The notes beneath the pieces were generated by a model. The model had not been told where the DNA came from and did not search any database. It saw only the letters and a program-made list of their open reading frames with translations. Positions 22,212 to 34,291 of a stretch of 64,000 nt of DNA are shown here, one piece after another. Source of the stretch: Pseudomicrostroma phylloplanum (taxonomy: Eukaryota; Basidiomycota; Exobasidiomycetes; Microstromatales); NCBI GenBank assembly GCA_039545275.1, contig BCHS01000002.1, positions 992,001 through 1,056,000 of the forward strand, read 5' to 3'. The position numbers and the translations under genes were made by a program. Each line of letters begins with the position of its first letter. Positions within the stretch are counted from its first letter, which is position 1.

Positions 22212-22781
22212 ATGGCAACTCAGTCCAACCCGGCCAACGTGGGCCTCAGCATGTGGAAAGTCCTCCTCACTCCAAACTCGGCCAGCATCCACCTCCTCCT
22301 CTTCTCGACCCTATTCGGCAGTCAGCTATTCCACGGCTTCATCGGTGGACCTGTCACCTTCGGTGTGGTGCCCCGAAAGACCTTTGGTCTGATGCAGTCC
22401 AAGATCTTCCCCATCTACTTTGGAATGGGGACTGTCATCCCCGCGGCTCTCATTGGAAACCTCGCTCTGGCCCAAGGATCGCTCAGCGCCGTGCCCACCT
22501 TCCCACTGGTGGCTCTGGGAGTGACCATGGTGACCAATGCCACCAACTGGCTCTACCTGGGTCCCAAGGCCACAAAGGTCATGTTTGAGAGGCATGAGCT
22601 GGAGAAGGAGGAGGGCGTCGACGCCTACAAGGACAAGGACAAGGCCTCGCCCAAGATGCAGCAACTCTCCAAGACATTCAGCCAGCTCCACGGCATCTCG
22701 AGCTTGCTCAATCTCACAGGATTCGGAGCTCTCGTCATCCACGGCTCGGTGAGTGTGGCAGCCTCTGTGCTCTCTGCTTAG
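22212..22781 (+). CDS. TMEM205-like (DUF4149) membrane protein
   Basis: A single exon of 189 residues starting at 22212 (MATQSNPANVGLSMWKVLL). It has about four hydrophobic segments: around residues 25-50, 70-90, 95-115 and 160-187. Family landmarks are FHGFIGGPVTFGVVPRKTFG, LMQSKIFPIYFGMGTVIP, and NWLYLGPKATKVMFERHELE followed by a charged loop (EKEEGVDAYKDKDKA). TMEM205-like proteins are small multi-pass membrane proteins with no settled biochemical role. The human member is linked to cisplatin resistance. The open frame extends further upstream, but that part looks like CT-rich promoter translation. Confidence 0.82.
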   Translation: MATQSNPANVGLSMWKVLLTPNSASIHLLLFSTLFGSQLFHGFIGGPVTFGVVPRKTFGLMQSKIFPIYFGMGTVIPAALIGNLALAQGSLSAVPTFPLVALGVTMVTNATNWLYLGPKATKVMFERHELEKEEGVDAYKDKDKASPKMQQLSKTFSQLHGISSLLNLTGFGALVIHGSVSVAASVLSA

Positions 22782-25466
22782 TTGTCGCTGCTTCCGTCTG
22801 CTGCTGCTGCTGCCCGCTAGAAGAAGGTCTTGGCGAGGGAAGATCGCATCGCGATTGCCTGGCTGCGCCAGTGATGACGATATCGTTTACGTCGACGGGT
22901 CATCAGCCAAGGGGTAAGAGAGTTCACCCTCACCTCAGCGCCTCGTCAGCTCCGCCTCGTGTGGCGTTGAAGCCGGCATCTCGCTACGGTGTTGAGCTCT
23001 ACTCGTCGAGCTCCGGCCAGCGGGAAGGGGGAAGAGGGATGGACTCCGGCCACCAAAGCGGGCCAGGATTACCAGGTTGAGGCCTCGAGCCCCTTTTCGA
23101 CTCTGTGACCGTAAGTCTCACGGAGCGCGATTAGGGTGCGAGGGGCCGAGTCAGGTCCTTTTTCGCGTGTGTATAAGCGTGAGGCCTGAACAGCCTTGAG
23201 TTTGATAGCGCGAAGTCAAGAAGAGGAGGAAGAAGAAGAAGAACACAGAGTAGAGCTGATTGAGTGGTGAAGCCGATTACTGGTGAAGCTACCTGACATT
23301 CTGCATTGATCAGTTTGACGCCTCTTGAGGTTGGTGAACTGACAATGATCGGAAGAAGACAGAAGACAACGTTTGAGCCCCTGAACGGCCCGAGGCAAGC
23401 TAGAGTGATATGTGTACAAGATAGGGATACGATAGACAAGAGGACTCTCTGGATTGGATCGATCGGCTTCCATTTCTCCCAATGGACTTAAGGGAGCTGC
23501 GATTGTCAACCTTTGTAGGCTTTCAGGAAGCGGAGGAATACTGGAGGAGTACTGAATCTGGCTCGTCTCTGGCGAAACGGAGGAAGGAAAGTAGGCTGCG
23601 CTGCGACTACGCCCTCTGGCATCAGCACATCGGCGCTCGTGGGGGCTGCTCCTTAAGCGGGTAGGCTTACCCTCACAGATGGGCGCGCAGATCGTCTGAG
23701 CAGAGTTGCCGCTTGAGTCTGATACTCTCGGCTGATTCTCAAGGAAGAGCACAACCAAGGATATCAAGGACGGATCACTAGTGAGCTGCTAGGACAGGGT
23801 CATTACTCTACTCACTTCTCGAGTGGGAAAGGGTAGGCCTCACATCATCTCACCGCTGAGCCTGACAACGCTCAAAGACAGCAGGCCTTTCTCAAGTTAC
23901 CGTCCCACTTCTCTACCTATGAGGCGACGATCATGATTCTACGGCGGATTCACCTTGCTTGCGAGCGTGACCACCGATCAGACGACAGCAAGCGGCGCTT
24001 GAACACGAGTGACGAGTACGAGTACCTCTTCTCTCACACCGACATCACTGCGACTGCACTCGATCTCTCATACCTCATCTATCATCGCATTGAGGATCTT
24101 TCCCTTGCAACGACAGCCATAAGAGCTGGCTCTTTCCCCTTTACCGCCCCTCATTTCTTTGACGAGCGATCTACAAGTGACCAAGCATCCGCATCGAGGC
24201 CCGGACTCTGCGGTGGCGCGAAAACGACCGAACGACTGAAGGAATGAAGGACCCGACCGAAGACACGACCCGAGGAAGCTCTCACTTTAGTTTGCTTTTT
24301 CTTTTATCTAGTTGAAGACGACAACGACTACACTACCTGGCGTTGGTACTCAGTACCAGACCTCGGTTGTACATCCTGCGCGTTATCCCCGAAGTCCACC
24401 TGCAGGGACCGAGGGAGCGGTCGGGCAGTTGCAAGCCCCGAAGCCTTTGTGGCTTTGGATGGTATACTCGGAGATGATCTCTTTCTTCGACCCTGGACAC
24501 GCTGGCCGACTAGGACCTCCAAGGATGGTGTCTCCATCGCTAGTCGAGGTGCTCGCTCATCTCTCCCCTCTCGCTTCCCTCTTAGAAGGGGAGTGGGAGG
24601 TGAGGGGCGCTGCGCGAGGATCAAGGGCAGGCGTAGGTGTTGCAGTGTGGGGGAGCAAGGAGCTCTCTTCGCCTCTTTTGGCTTTGGTGAACTCGTCGAC
24701 GGTCCCAAAGGAGCATAGGGAACTGCCTGGTTCACGGGCAGGGCCACTTGGCTCATCACGCAGTGAGGAAAAGGTCTGAGGCCACCACCAGCTTCGGCAG
24801 TCCGCGCGCTTTCTTCTCGTCTCGTCTCGTGGTCCTTCTTCTCGGCAGTCGTGGCAACAGCAGCAGCAGCAGAAGCAGAAGCAGAGGCAGACTGACAAGA
24901 TCACTTTCCTGGCTGGAGCCTAGAGCTCCAGTCGGTGTAGAGCAGAGCGCTGACCCACTCCTCTTTTTTCTTCTAATCCTTGCCCACCTTCTTCTGCCTC
25001 TTCTCTTTCTGCTTTCCTCGCGACCTCAACTCTACTCGACGCTCAAAATTACTCGGACACTCATCCCTCGACCTACCTATCTCTGGCCTCGGACTCGCAC
25101 TCGGATTCGTGGTTGGGCTTTACCTGGAATCGGATGCAACGCCCAAAGTACCTCGCCAACTTTGCCTTCTAGACATTGAGGTCGTCGACACGACTACGCG
25201 ACCCTCCTCTTGGCTCCCTTGTCTCGTTTCCTGTACATTCTCCATTGACTACTTCTCACGACCCGACCCAATCGCACACCTATCGCAACGCAACGCAATA
25301 CATCACTTTCGCCACGACCTTTTCGTCGCTTGCTTCCTGGGTGAGACTGAGGGGCAGGCAGGCAGGCAAGACAGACGGCGCACATGATGATATCGATGGT
25401 AACAAAGATGATGATGCTGAATGTCTTTTGTATCAGGCCCACAACGGCCCCGCTGCTGCTCTTCTT
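22782..25466. other. 2.7-kb interval without a supportable gene
   Basis: This is the longest gap in the window. Frames of 100-180 codons occur on both strands, but none has a conserved motif, most lack a proper ATG, and overlapping frames look equally plausible. The best single candidate is 23933-24247 on the plus strand (104 residues, ATG start). The plus strand is CT-rich at about 24960-25170, like a promoter, and a CTTTTTCTTTTATCTAG tract at about 24294-24310 resembles a 3' splice site. The interval could hold a fast-evolving multi-exon gene or a noncoding transcript. I cannot resolve one. Confidence 0.4.
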
Positions 25467-27956
25467 CTACATGTCCTCATCCCCTACATCCATCGCCTCG
25501 GCATTGCGCTCTCTTTCCTGCGCAGTCCCCAGTCCAGGATGGTCGTGATCTTCGTTGTCATCACCGCTACTACTGCTCGCATCGGCATCGACATCGAGTG
25601 CAGCAGGACCAACTTCCACGTCCTGTGCTTCCTCCTGATGAGCTTCCGCTTGCGCTGCTGCTGCTTCCAAAGCTTCTCCTTGCTCTGCATCCTCAGTGGC
25701 ATCCTCCGGCTGCTCCTGTTGTTGTGACTGCGACTGCGACTGCTGCTGAGCCGCCCTCCAAGCATGCGCCATCGCGAGGAGCTTGAAGGACTGCTTCGCC
25801 TTGCCTTCATCATCATCTGGGAAGATCATGTCGTAGTACTCCTCCATGGCTCCTCCTTCTTCATCTCCTTGAACAACACGTCGTTTCTTAACGACACGCG
25901 GCATGCGCGCCTCGACTGCTTTAAGGTTCGCATTAGCACCTGCGAGTCCAGTTTCGATTTCAGAGGGAGAAGCGCCATGTTGTGCTTCAAAGGACTTCCA
26001 GGCTTCGAGAAGGACGACGCGCTCCTCTTTTAGGCCGCGGGACTTGAGGTCCTTGTACCCTCGTTCGAAGAGCTCTCGCGTGCGAACCTTGGCCTTCTCT
26101 CTACGTTCTTGGCGGATAGCGAGCTGCTCTTCTGTTAGGGGGACGGGCTCCTTCGCTGCAGCTTCTTCCTCCGCTTCCTCGTCGTCGTCGTCGTCCTTTT
26201 CGTCCTCGTGCTCCTCCTCGGCGATTGCGCTCTGGATCTGCGAGAGGGCATAGCTGATCCACACTTTCACATGTCCCGTCCTCTGCAATAAGCGCTCGTA
26301 GAGCTCCTCTACCTTATCCCACTGTCTTTCCTCAAACTCAAAGTCGATGTACGCCTTCCATAGCACCTCGGGCATATCCACTCCAGCCTGTCTCGTGCCC
26401 AAGTCGAAGATGGCGCGTGCTCGCTCTTCATCGTAGAGGTTTCGTTCCAGCTCGGCGAATCGGATCCAGATGCGCGCGTTGCCTGCATCCCAGTCTAAGG
26501 CTCGCTCGTAGATCTTACGGGCTCGGTCGAACTCCTTGAGGGAGAGCTCGAGGTCGATGTACCCTTTGAAGAGACGCTCCTTGGGACACATGCCGATTGC
26601 TGCCCCGAGCACTTTACGAGCCGCGGAAAGGTCTAGACGACGCACTTCGAAGTGGGCAAAATTGAGCCAGAGCTTGGCGAATGTGAAGCTCTTGTGTGGA
26701 ACGAGGGCAATGGCCGCCTTGTATACTTCCCTTGCCCGATCGTAGTCTTTTGTGTCGATCTCTTCGAAGAGGGCATAGGAGAGCCAGAGGAAGATGTACC
26801 GCCTCCAATGTCGCTTCTCTGATGAGGGCGGAACATTGGCTACCGCACGTTCGTACACGTCTCGTACTCTTGACTTTGCTGTGATGACTTCTTTTGATTC
26901 TGTCGAGGCGCCCGAAGCCGTTAGGGTCCGATAGGCATCCTCTTCTAGCCGCGTATAGTCGAACCAGGTATCGTAATTGGAAGCAGCGCCAGGTCCCGAC
27001 GTGAGCTCCTCCTCGTACTGTATCCTCCGCTTCCCAAGAACTGTATCCTCTACACCTTCCCTCGTGCCGAATTGCTTCTCGAAGCGGGTATAGGACGAGT
27101 AGATTCCACTACTCTTGCTCCGAGGAAGCCTCTCCAGGGCGTACTTGTAGATGACGCGGGCGCGATCGTACTCCTTGACGCGAGTCTCCATCTTGGCAAA
27201 GGCGGTATACACCGTCTGTGCCTTTTCCATCCGGTCCTCGTCCTCGCCAAAGAATTCAAGGGCCATAGTGAAAACTTGTCTAGCCCGGTCGTAGGCTCCT
27301 CTGTCCTCCTCGAACTTGGCCCACTTGATCCACTGCCGAGGCTCTGGGTGGCATGTCACGGCGCGCTCCCAGACGTTGCTGGCCCGGTCCATCTCACTGT
27401 ACCGCACCTCCAGCCCGACATAGGCAGCCCATGCCTTCTCGTCTGGCTCCCACGACATCCATCGCTCAAAGATCTGCCTGGCCCCGCTCACGTTGCCGAG
27501 CAGCTCCTCGAGATGGACGTACTTGTACCAGAGGGTGTCCACCCTAGGCAGAATGGATACGGCCCTGTCAAAGAGGTTCCTCGCATGCTGAACATTGCGG
27601 TTCTTGAGCTCCGTCTCGGTATAGCGCAGCCAGAGTGGCACATTGGAGGGCTCTACATCCAATGCCCTCTCAAACACGGACCTAGACCGGGCCAGCTCGC
27701 CCTGCGATGCCTCCCAAGCAGCATACTTCATCCATGCCGAGATATTCGAGCGAGTCCTCCGAATCACATCTTCAAACTCCTTTCTCTTCCTCCCTTGCAC
27801 CTCGGACAGCTCCTCATAGTCTTCGATGCGAGTACGAGTCTGGGGGAGAGGCTGCTCCTGCCGCTCGTGGGCTTCGCGGAGGATCTGCTCCGCGGAGATC
27901 TGGATGGGCGCCGGAGCTCGGTTCTTGATCCGCGGGGCGGTGGAGCGGGAGGCCAT
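25467..27956 (-). CDS. CLF1: Pre-mRNA-splicing factor Clf1/Crooked neck (Syf3)
   Basis: A single exon of 829 residues. Nearly all of residues 40-600 is made of HAT (half-a-TPR) repeats, with the repeated pattern W-x-x-Y-x-x-x-E...A-R-x-x-(F/Y)-E-R-A (for example [20 protein letters not shown] and [20 protein letters not shown]). The start [20 protein letters not shown] and the following [10 protein letters not shown] match the conserved N-terminus. Clf1 is a core scaffold of the Prp19-associated complex that brings in the tri-snRNP and stabilises the activated spliceosome. The C-terminus is acidic and then Gln/Ala-rich, longer than in ascomycete yeasts. It shares a 325-base promoter with PRE1. 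Confidence 0.97.
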   Translation of the reverse strand: MASRSTAPRIKNRAPAPIQISAEQILREAHERQEQPLPQTRTRIEDYEELSEVQGRKRKEFEDVIRRTRSNISAWMKYAAWEASQGELARSRSVFERALDVEPSNVPLWLRYTETELKNRNVQHARNLFDRAVSILPRVDTLWYKYVHLEELLGNVSGARQIFERWMSWEPDEKAWAAYVGLEVRYSEMDRASNVWERAVTCHPEPRQWIKWAKFEEDRGAYDRARQVFTMALEFFGEDEDRMEKAQTVYTAFAKMETRVKEYDRARVIYKYALERLPRSKSSGIYSSYTRFEKQFGTREGVEDTVLGKRRIQYEEELTSGPGAASNYDTWFDYTRLEEDAYRTLTASGASTESKEVITAKSRVRDVYERAVANVPPSSEKRHWRRYIFLWLSYALFEEIDTKDYDRAREVYKAAIALVPHKSFTFAKLWLNFAHFEVRRLDLSAARKVLGAAIGMCPKERLFKGYIDLELSLKEFDRARKIYERALDWDAGNARIWIRFAELERNLYDEERARAIFDLGTRQAGVDMPEVLWKAYIDFEFEERQWDKVEELYERLLQRTGHVKVWISYALSQIQSAIAEEEHEDEKDDDDDEEAEEEAAAKEPVPLTEEQLAIRQERREKAKVRTRELFERGYKDLKSRGLKEERVVLLEAWKSFEAQHGASPSEIETGLAGANANLKAVEARMPRVVKKRRVVQGDEEGGAMEEYYDMIFPDDDEGKAKQSFKLLAMAHAWRAAQQQSQSQSQQQEQPEDATEDAEQGEALEAAAAQAEAHQEEAQDVEVGPAALDVDADASSSSGDDNEDHDHPGLGTAQERERNAEAMDVGDEDM

Positions 27957-28281
27957 GCTGGGTTAGAGTACCTCTTCGTCTGCCCGACGACGAAGGGTGG
28001 TGGTGGTGGAGCGAGTAAAGATGAGGAGTACGATGCTTTGTTGTAGTGTGAGTAGGATGGGTAGAGGGAGTACCTTGCGGGAGAAGGTCCCAGGCAGGCG
28101 TAGGCGTGTGCAGGCGTGCAGGCGCCTCTCCGCCAAAATGCGTGGAATTTCGGCCCCGCACTTTTGGCTCCAGACCGGGAAGGGGGCCACCTCAATTAAC
28201 ATCGGACTGACGACGCCTTGGCCTCGCGCTACTCATCCTCACCGCCATCATCACCATCACCTCCCCCCAAACACCGCCAAG
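27957..28281. promoter_or_regulatory. Shared divergent promoter, CLF1 / PRE1
   Basis: 325 bases between start codons, with a CCATCATCACCATCACC tract just before PRE1. Called by position. Confidence 0.55.
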
Positions 28282-29061
28282 ATGGAGTGTCAGTTCGGCA
28301 TCACAGGAAAGGGTTACACCATCATAGCCTCGGACTGCAATGCTGCCAGGTCCATCGTCAAGATGAAGGGAGACGAGGACAAGATTAGGGAACTCACTCA
28401 GCACCTCGTAATGGCCGTCAATGGAGAGAGTGGTGAGTAGTGGCAGACAGGCGGGCGGGGAGAGAGGACAAAAGGAAACATATCAGATGTACTGACTGTC
28501 ATCCATGTCTGTTTGGTCCCTCTAGGTGACACAATCAACTTCGCCGAGTATATCGAAGCCAACCTCAAGCTCTACGCAATCAGGTCAGTCCTCCACAGCA
28601 GTCAGCCAGGCAGGCAGGCATCCACTCGCTCTCCTCTCAGGACTCCCTGCTCACTCTGCTCTCTCTTGCCACATCTCCCTCACAGACATCACATCCAGCT
28701 TCGCCCCCGCGCCGCCTCTGCCTGGATCCGCGACGAGCTGGCAACCTCTCTCCGCTCTCGGAAACCCTACCAAGTCAATCTCCTCCTAGGCGGGTACGAC
28801 ATCCCCACTTCCGCTCCCGCCCTCTACTGGCTCGACTACCTGGGAACAATGGCCACAGTACCCTATGCGGCGCATGGGTATGGGGCTTTCTTCTGCTTGA
28901 GCACGATGGATAGGTACCACCGTCCTGATATGAGCCTTGAGGAGGGATTGGATTTGCTGAGGAGGTGTGTGAATGAGTTGAAGACGAGGTTCATTGTTGA
29001 TTTGGGGACGTGGAAGGTAAAGGTGGTGGACAGGGATGGGACGAGGGAGGTGAAGCTGTGA
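28282..29061 (+). CDS. PRE1: 20S proteasome subunit beta-4 (PSMB2 type)
   Basis: Three exons: 28282-28432, 28526-28583 and 28686-29061, giving 194 residues. The sequence matches the non-catalytic beta4 subunit: MECQFGITGKGYTIIASD at the start, GESGDTINFAEYIEANLKLY spanning the first splice, PYQVNLLLGGYD, and LYWLDYLGTMATVPYAAHGY before GAFFCLSTMDRYHRPDMS. There is no N-terminal propeptide with a catalytic Thr, as expected for beta4. The second exon is only 58 bases. The subunit forms part of the proteolytic core in nucleus and cytosol. Confidence 0.95.
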
Positions 29062-29265
29062 GGAGATTAGGCAGACAATGATAATGACGATGACACATCC
29101 ACGTAGCGTAATGAGATGTGTCATACCTGCAGTCGCAAGGCGGGCGTGTGCAATACTGCTCTGCAAAGGCATCAATGGATGAAGAAGGTATGGTACATCT
29201 GCCGAGACGAGAGCTTCTCTCACATGCGCAAGGCACTAGCGAATCACTCGGCATGCATTCGCACA

Positions 29266-32200
29266 TCAGTACCTTCCCCCACCTCCTCCTCCACCTCCTC
29301 CCCACTCAGCACCACCGTTTCGTTGGTAAGGATTCCCTCCACCACCCGGCCGGCCATTGGAGCGATACTGCCAATCCGAACCAGGTGGTCCGCCCCCTCT
29401 GTGTGCCCCCGCTCCGCCATTGGGGTCGCCCATCATGTGATGCGGATGCGGATGTGGGTACGGCTGCTGCTGGTGATGCGCAGACCTCATCCCACCTGCA
29501 CCGCCCATGCCCATAGCCATGCCCATGCTTGAGGGTGGTGGACCGGCATAGGGAGGGTAGCCTCTGTGGTGTGGACCGTGACCGTGGCCGGGCGCACCGC
29601 TCATCCCTGAAGGCATGCCACCGATGACGTTCGCTGCTGGCATGGCCATGGCCATTGTCCCGTTGGGCCGCATGCCCATAGCAGGGTTCATGTGTCCCAT
29701 CGGACCGCCGACGCCGCCACCGCCCATGTAGACCTGCTGGCCGGGTCCTCCTCCCACTCCGGGTCCCATCGAGGTACGCTGGCTGGGCTGAAGGTGTTGG
29801 TGCTGCTGCTGCTGCTGCTGCAGTGCCTTTCGATGAGCAGCGCCCTTTTGACCCTTGGTCGCCTCCTTGGAGTCTGGATAGTAGGGAAGACTAGCAGGAT
29901 CGGCGGGCAGGGGCTCCACGTCGAACCACTTGTGTGCGAGGGCGCCCTCGGCTGTGAGACGCTTGCGTGGGTCTAGGACTAGCAATCGGTCGATCAGGTC
30001 CGCCAGCTCGCTCCGTACCATTCCCATGAACTTCTCCCTGACGCATCGAGGCTTCTTCCCAAAGTCATGTCTGCCCTTTTCATTCTTGTCCGCCTTGACC
30101 TGGCCAGTATTGTCGACATTCTTCACCCCCGGCAGAGAGGTCCAGCCAGGGTAGCAGTCCTCTCCCGGAGACCCGCAGAGGTCGACGATCAACTCGAGTT
30201 GATTGATCTCCGAAGAACCCTTGAACATGGGTCGTCTGACGATCATTTCGGCCAGAAGACAGCCCAGACCCCACATGTCTACTGCGGGACCGTAGCGACG
30301 CTCACCGGCGAGGAGCTCGGGTGGGCGGTACCATCGCGTGACGACCATGCCCGTGTAGTTGACGTCGCCGCCTTCCCATCCAGGCTGACCCTTCTCGGTC
30401 ATCCGCCATGCAGGTCGGCCCGAGACAGCTCCTGGATCGTGGTAGGGCCGTGCAAGACCGAAATCAGCGATGCGTAGAGAGCCGTCATTGGAGATCAGGA
30501 TATTGGCAGCCTTGATGTCGCGATGCAGGATCTTGTTCTGGTGGAGGTAGAGTGTGCCCTCGAAGAGCTGCTTGGCGTACAGCTTGATCTGTGCGGGCGT
30601 GAAAGGCTTGTCTTCACTGTCGAGCCTCTCGATCAGGCCGTTCAGATCGTGCTCCATGTATGGCAGGACCATGTAGACTGTTCCGCTGCCAGTGGGTGTC
30701 TCCGAGGGTGGCTCATACACCATGTCCACCACTGGACAGACGTTCGGATGGGAAAGCCTCTTGAGGAGCTTGATCTCGCGAATCGCCGTGATCGGCATGC
30801 CATTGTGGGACTCAGTGACCTGAATCTTGATCTTCTTCAAAGCCACCTCTCGCCCGCTCAGGATATGCCGCGCTCGAGAGACCTCTCCAAACGTACCCAT
30901 ACCAAGCAGGCCTCCCTTGCTCTCGTCCACCTTCTCGTATGCACTGGCTTCGCTGCAGCCGACGAAGACGCGATCGCGCAAAGGCTTGAGCTTGGCGCGA
31001 ATCTCTCTACGACGCCGGATGGCGGCTGAGACCTGCTTCTCGACGACGGGCGGAGGCGGCACAGGTTCAGGCTCGGCAGTGGGCGGAGGAGCTTGCGGCG
31101 AGGGAGACCGAGCAATCTCCTGCTTGACGGGAGGAGCAGCCAATCCAGGCTTTGGAGTTGCCTCCGAAAGTCCATTTGTTTTGTGTTCTGAAGCGGTCTG
31201 CGAAGACTCTCTCGCGGTTGAGATTGCTGGAGAAAGCTTCTCGACCTCACCCTCTTTCGGAGCAGTGTCTGGAAGTCTTCGTAGTTTTCTTGGCGGCGAA
31301 AGCTGGCCCGCGCTGACAGAAGGGCTGCGCCGCCTACTGCCCTCGTGCTCCTGAGCATGACTGCTCCTGATGCTCAACGATGCACTGCTCCGGCTATCGA
31401 GTCCGCTGTCTCTGCTGGTGTCTGGCTCTCTGTCGTTTCGCCGCACTTCCCGCCCATTGGGCCTGTCGAAGCGTTCTCGGTCTCTGCTATCTCTGTAACC
31501 GTTGCCTCGGCCATCTTCTCTCCTGTCTCTAGTGTGGGCTGGAGGGCTCATCGCAGTCTGCTCGCGCAGAGGTCGAGGTGACCGTGAACGATACCGCACG
31601 TCTGACCTTGTCCACGAGTCAGTCGTACGACGGTCTCCACTTGGACGGTCTCTCCGTGAGTCTCGAGGTGACATGTCTCTTGAGGATCGGCTTGAGCGGT
31701 AGCTCTCCATCTCTTCCCTTTGGTCCCGATGGTCTCTTGAAGGCTCTCCGTACCGCCTGCGTGCGTCGTCGGGCGAGCGAGAGAGTCGCCCTTGCTGGCG
31801 CTCAGCACCACCACTGCCTCGACGATCCGTACCTCTGGATCTCTCATACCGTTCCTCTTCCCTACTTCTCTCTTTCATTCTGTCCCTTTCGTCTCTGCCG
31901 TTGTTACCAGTGTGATCCGGTCTGGAGCTGGTGCTTGCGGAGACGCCCTCTGCAGCAGCCCGAGCGGCTACGAAGACCTGATGTGGCCTGGGCGGCCTTG
32001 AGCCACGCTCGCCTGGTGGAGAGTCCTGCGGCGAGCGATGTCGTTCCTCCGGCTTCTCTCGCCCGGTTGAAGCGTCAGAGACTCCTTTGATCTTTACTAC
32101 AGCCCGAGGAGTATCCCTCGCTGAAGCGCCTAAGGAGCTTTCCCCGCGGCCTTCAGCTGTGTACGAAGAGGTGGTATCTCGTTGAAGCTGATCACCTTTG

Positions 32201-32629
32201 TGCTCTCGCGATCGTGAGTCAGGCTTCCAAGAGTCTCTTGAACGAACGCGGTCATTGGAGGATCGGGGATCACGATCTGGCAGGTTTACCCGGTCAGGCT
32301 CGCTCCTGCGCCCGTTGTCTGCAGGGCATCCATCGTGGAAACGGCTATAAAGTGAGCGACGCAAGGACCATCAAGCCCCGGCTACGCTCTCCGTGCTTAC
32401 CCAGCAGCTCTCTCCTCGGCGCGTCGCGATCGTCTCGCTCAGCTCGACGCTCGTCATAGTCTCTGCCTTCACCTCGGTATCCGCCTGTATGCCTGGATGA
32501 GGAGGAGGTAGAAGAGGAGGCTGTGCTCAGACGGTGATGCCGCTGGCGGTTGCGATCATCGTCGCGACCATAGCCACGATCGTGGTCGTCCTGTCTGCGC
32601 TTCTCGCCGGAGCGATGAGGAGCCTCCAT
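29266..32629 (-). CDS. BUR1: Cyclin-dependent kinase of the BUR1/CDK9 type with an RS-rich N-terminus
   Basis: Two exons, 32401-32629 and 29266-32318 (82-base intron), giving 1,093 residues. Residues 1 to about 500 are rich in Arg-Ser, Arg-Asp and Ser-Pro. The kinase domain runs from about 534 to 875: glycine loop GMGTFGEV, VALKKIK, PITAIREIKLL helix, LHRDIKAANIL, DFGLARPY, and VVTRWYRPPELLAGERRYG. Between DFG and the T-loop Thr (NYTGMVVTRW) there is a loop of about 25 residues. The tail is Gln-, Met- and Gly-rich, ending in a Gly run and RY. VYMVLPYMEHDLNGLIE and the activation-loop context resemble fission-yeast Cdk9, so BUR1/P-TEFb is preferred. The PITAIRE spelling is also that of CTK1/CDK12, which remains possible. 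Role: phosphorylation of the RNA polymerase II tail and Spt5. Confidence 0.85.
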
Positions 32630-32896
32630 GGATGAGGCAGAGGTGAACGTGGCCGGGGAGTAGGAAGGCAGCCAAGATGGGTCCGTACGGCGGCAGTAGA
32701 TTCGAGCTCGCCTCCGTTCCGGTAGCGGAGAGCCAAAACCAAGGTGCCAGTCCGTCCCTTCCGCTCGTCCTCAATGTCCACCTTCTCTCCGCCCACCCAT
32801 ACGAGCTCAGTCCTCACCTCGATTGCCATCAAAGATTCCTCGCCTATCTCTGGTGCCGCCTCCCTGAGCTTCCTCGAAGCGACGAAGCAGCTTACG
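32630..32896. promoter_or_regulatory. Divergent promoter, BUR1 / unknown gene
   Basis: 267 bases if the right-hand gene starts at 32897. An in-frame ATG at 32774 would shorten it to 144 bases. Confidence 0.4.
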
Positions 32897-34012
32897 ATGG
32901 CTCCCAAGGCCGCGAGCTCATCGAGCTTGGGTCCGCTCGCGAAGAGGACCTTCAAGGGCCCTCCCGCGAATGGAGGTGCCTCTGGCTCTGCCTCTCCCTC
33001 TGGCTCCGGCTCGCCTGCGCCAGCCTATGGACCTTCCGGCACCCCGAGCATCGCCTCTCCCTCTCGGTATCCTTCTTCTTCTCCCTCACGCCCTTCTTCT
33101 CAGGCCCGGCCTAGCTCCCCTCCCCTCCTCCTCCCCCGACACGAAGAGACGTCCCTGCACCGGCGGCTGCGCTCCCTCCTTCTGGACTTCACGCGGCAGA
33201 GGACACTCTGGGAGGAGGAGGTGCTGGAGATGGGCGAGGCCGTGGGCTCTTATGCGAGCGTTCTGGGAGAACTGGAAGAGGAGATGGCTGAGCGGGGATT
33301 GGGCCAGAGAGGCAGCACCAAAGCAAAGGGGAAGGGCAGAGCAACGACAGTGACTAGCTCGACCCCTCAATACCGCAACGAGGTCTCCCCAGCTATCACA
33401 GAGTCGTTCCGCTCCTTGCATGAGATCTACACTCGCAGTCTCCTCAAGGGTCGGGAACGTGTCGAGAGGGCCACGGACGGTCTCGTGAAGCTTAAAGATT
33501 CTGCGCGACTCTTGCAGGTCAATTGGGTCAGGTTGGACGAGGAGGGCGGGCTTGGTGGGGACGAGGGGGGAGATATCAGGTGGGGTCGGAGGGGAGGGGA
33601 TGACTTTGGTGAGTGAAGGGAACTGACCCTCTGAGTGCAGCCGTTGTGCAGATGCTGATGGCGTCCTCTCGATTGCTTCTTCCTACCAGTCGAAGCAATC
33701 TTCCACATCACCCTGCAAGCCCAGATCCAGACCATCGAGCTACTGCAATCCCTCGACGTGCTTCTCATCGAGTGCTCCCCACTAGGCTCCGTCCACGCTG
33801 CCTCCCTTCCTACGGCCACCGCAAGTTCTCCTCCCTCCTCGGTCAAGGGCTCTCGCAGGAGCAAGTACGACCCTGCCACTTCCTCTGCCAAGCGCAAGGA
33901 GGTCCTTTTGATGTGGAGAGACTTACCGAGCCTGGATCGAGGAGGCGAGGGCAGCTTTGAGTGGTGGACGGCGGTCTGGCGGGCTGAGGTGCGTGGGTGG
34001 GAGGAAGCTTGA
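32897..34012 (+). CDS. Two-exon protein of unknown function with helical core
   Basis: I do not recognise the family. Exons 32897-33608 and 33690-34012 are joined by an 81-base GTGAGT...CCAG intron, giving 344 residues from the ATG in MAPKAASSSSLGPL. An earlier in-frame ATG exists at 32774. The first 90 residues are Ser/Pro/Gly-rich. Next come helical segments (LRSLLLDFTRQRTLWEEEV; LHEIYTRSLLKGRERVERAT), an acidic Gly-rich loop, and after the splice VEAIFHITLQAQIQTIELLQ and a Trp-containing end (FEWWTAVWRAEVRGWEEA). The splice is needed to continue the helical pattern past a stop. It could be a coiled-coil subunit of some complex, but no function can be assigned. Confidence 0.6.
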
Positions 34013-34291
34013 GGGACTGAATGGGTGGGCCGGTGGCTACAATACACTGCGCAGCAATCGGAGGGGACCGGAAGAGGGCAAGGTTGAGAAGATGGGTAGA
34101 GCTTTGTACAATAGTGCACGGGTCATATTACAGGACAAGCGAGGGGAGAGAGAATGGGACAAATCGTATGATACCCGCCATATGGAGGGAGTGATGGATG
34201 ATCGAAGAGCTGAGGGCGCGGCTGAAGAGAGATCCAGAGAAGCAGGAGCGAGTGTATTCCCGTCCAGTGAGTTTCGATGGACGAAAATGGA

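Noticed and set aside
23216..23767. 183-codon minus-strand frame ending in a Ser run
   Set aside because: No ATG start and a terminal Ser run from a GAA/GGA-type repeat. Looks fortuitous.
23933..24247. 104-codon plus-strand frame with ATG in the empty interval
   Set aside because: Composition is plausible, but no motif, no splice context and no conserved feature supports it. Kept only as a possibility in the interval entry.
24748..25179. 143-codon plus-strand frame with a hydrophobic stretch (LLFFLLILAHLLLPLLFLL)
   Set aside because: The hydrophobic run comes from translating a CT-rich tract. There is no other evidence for a membrane protein.
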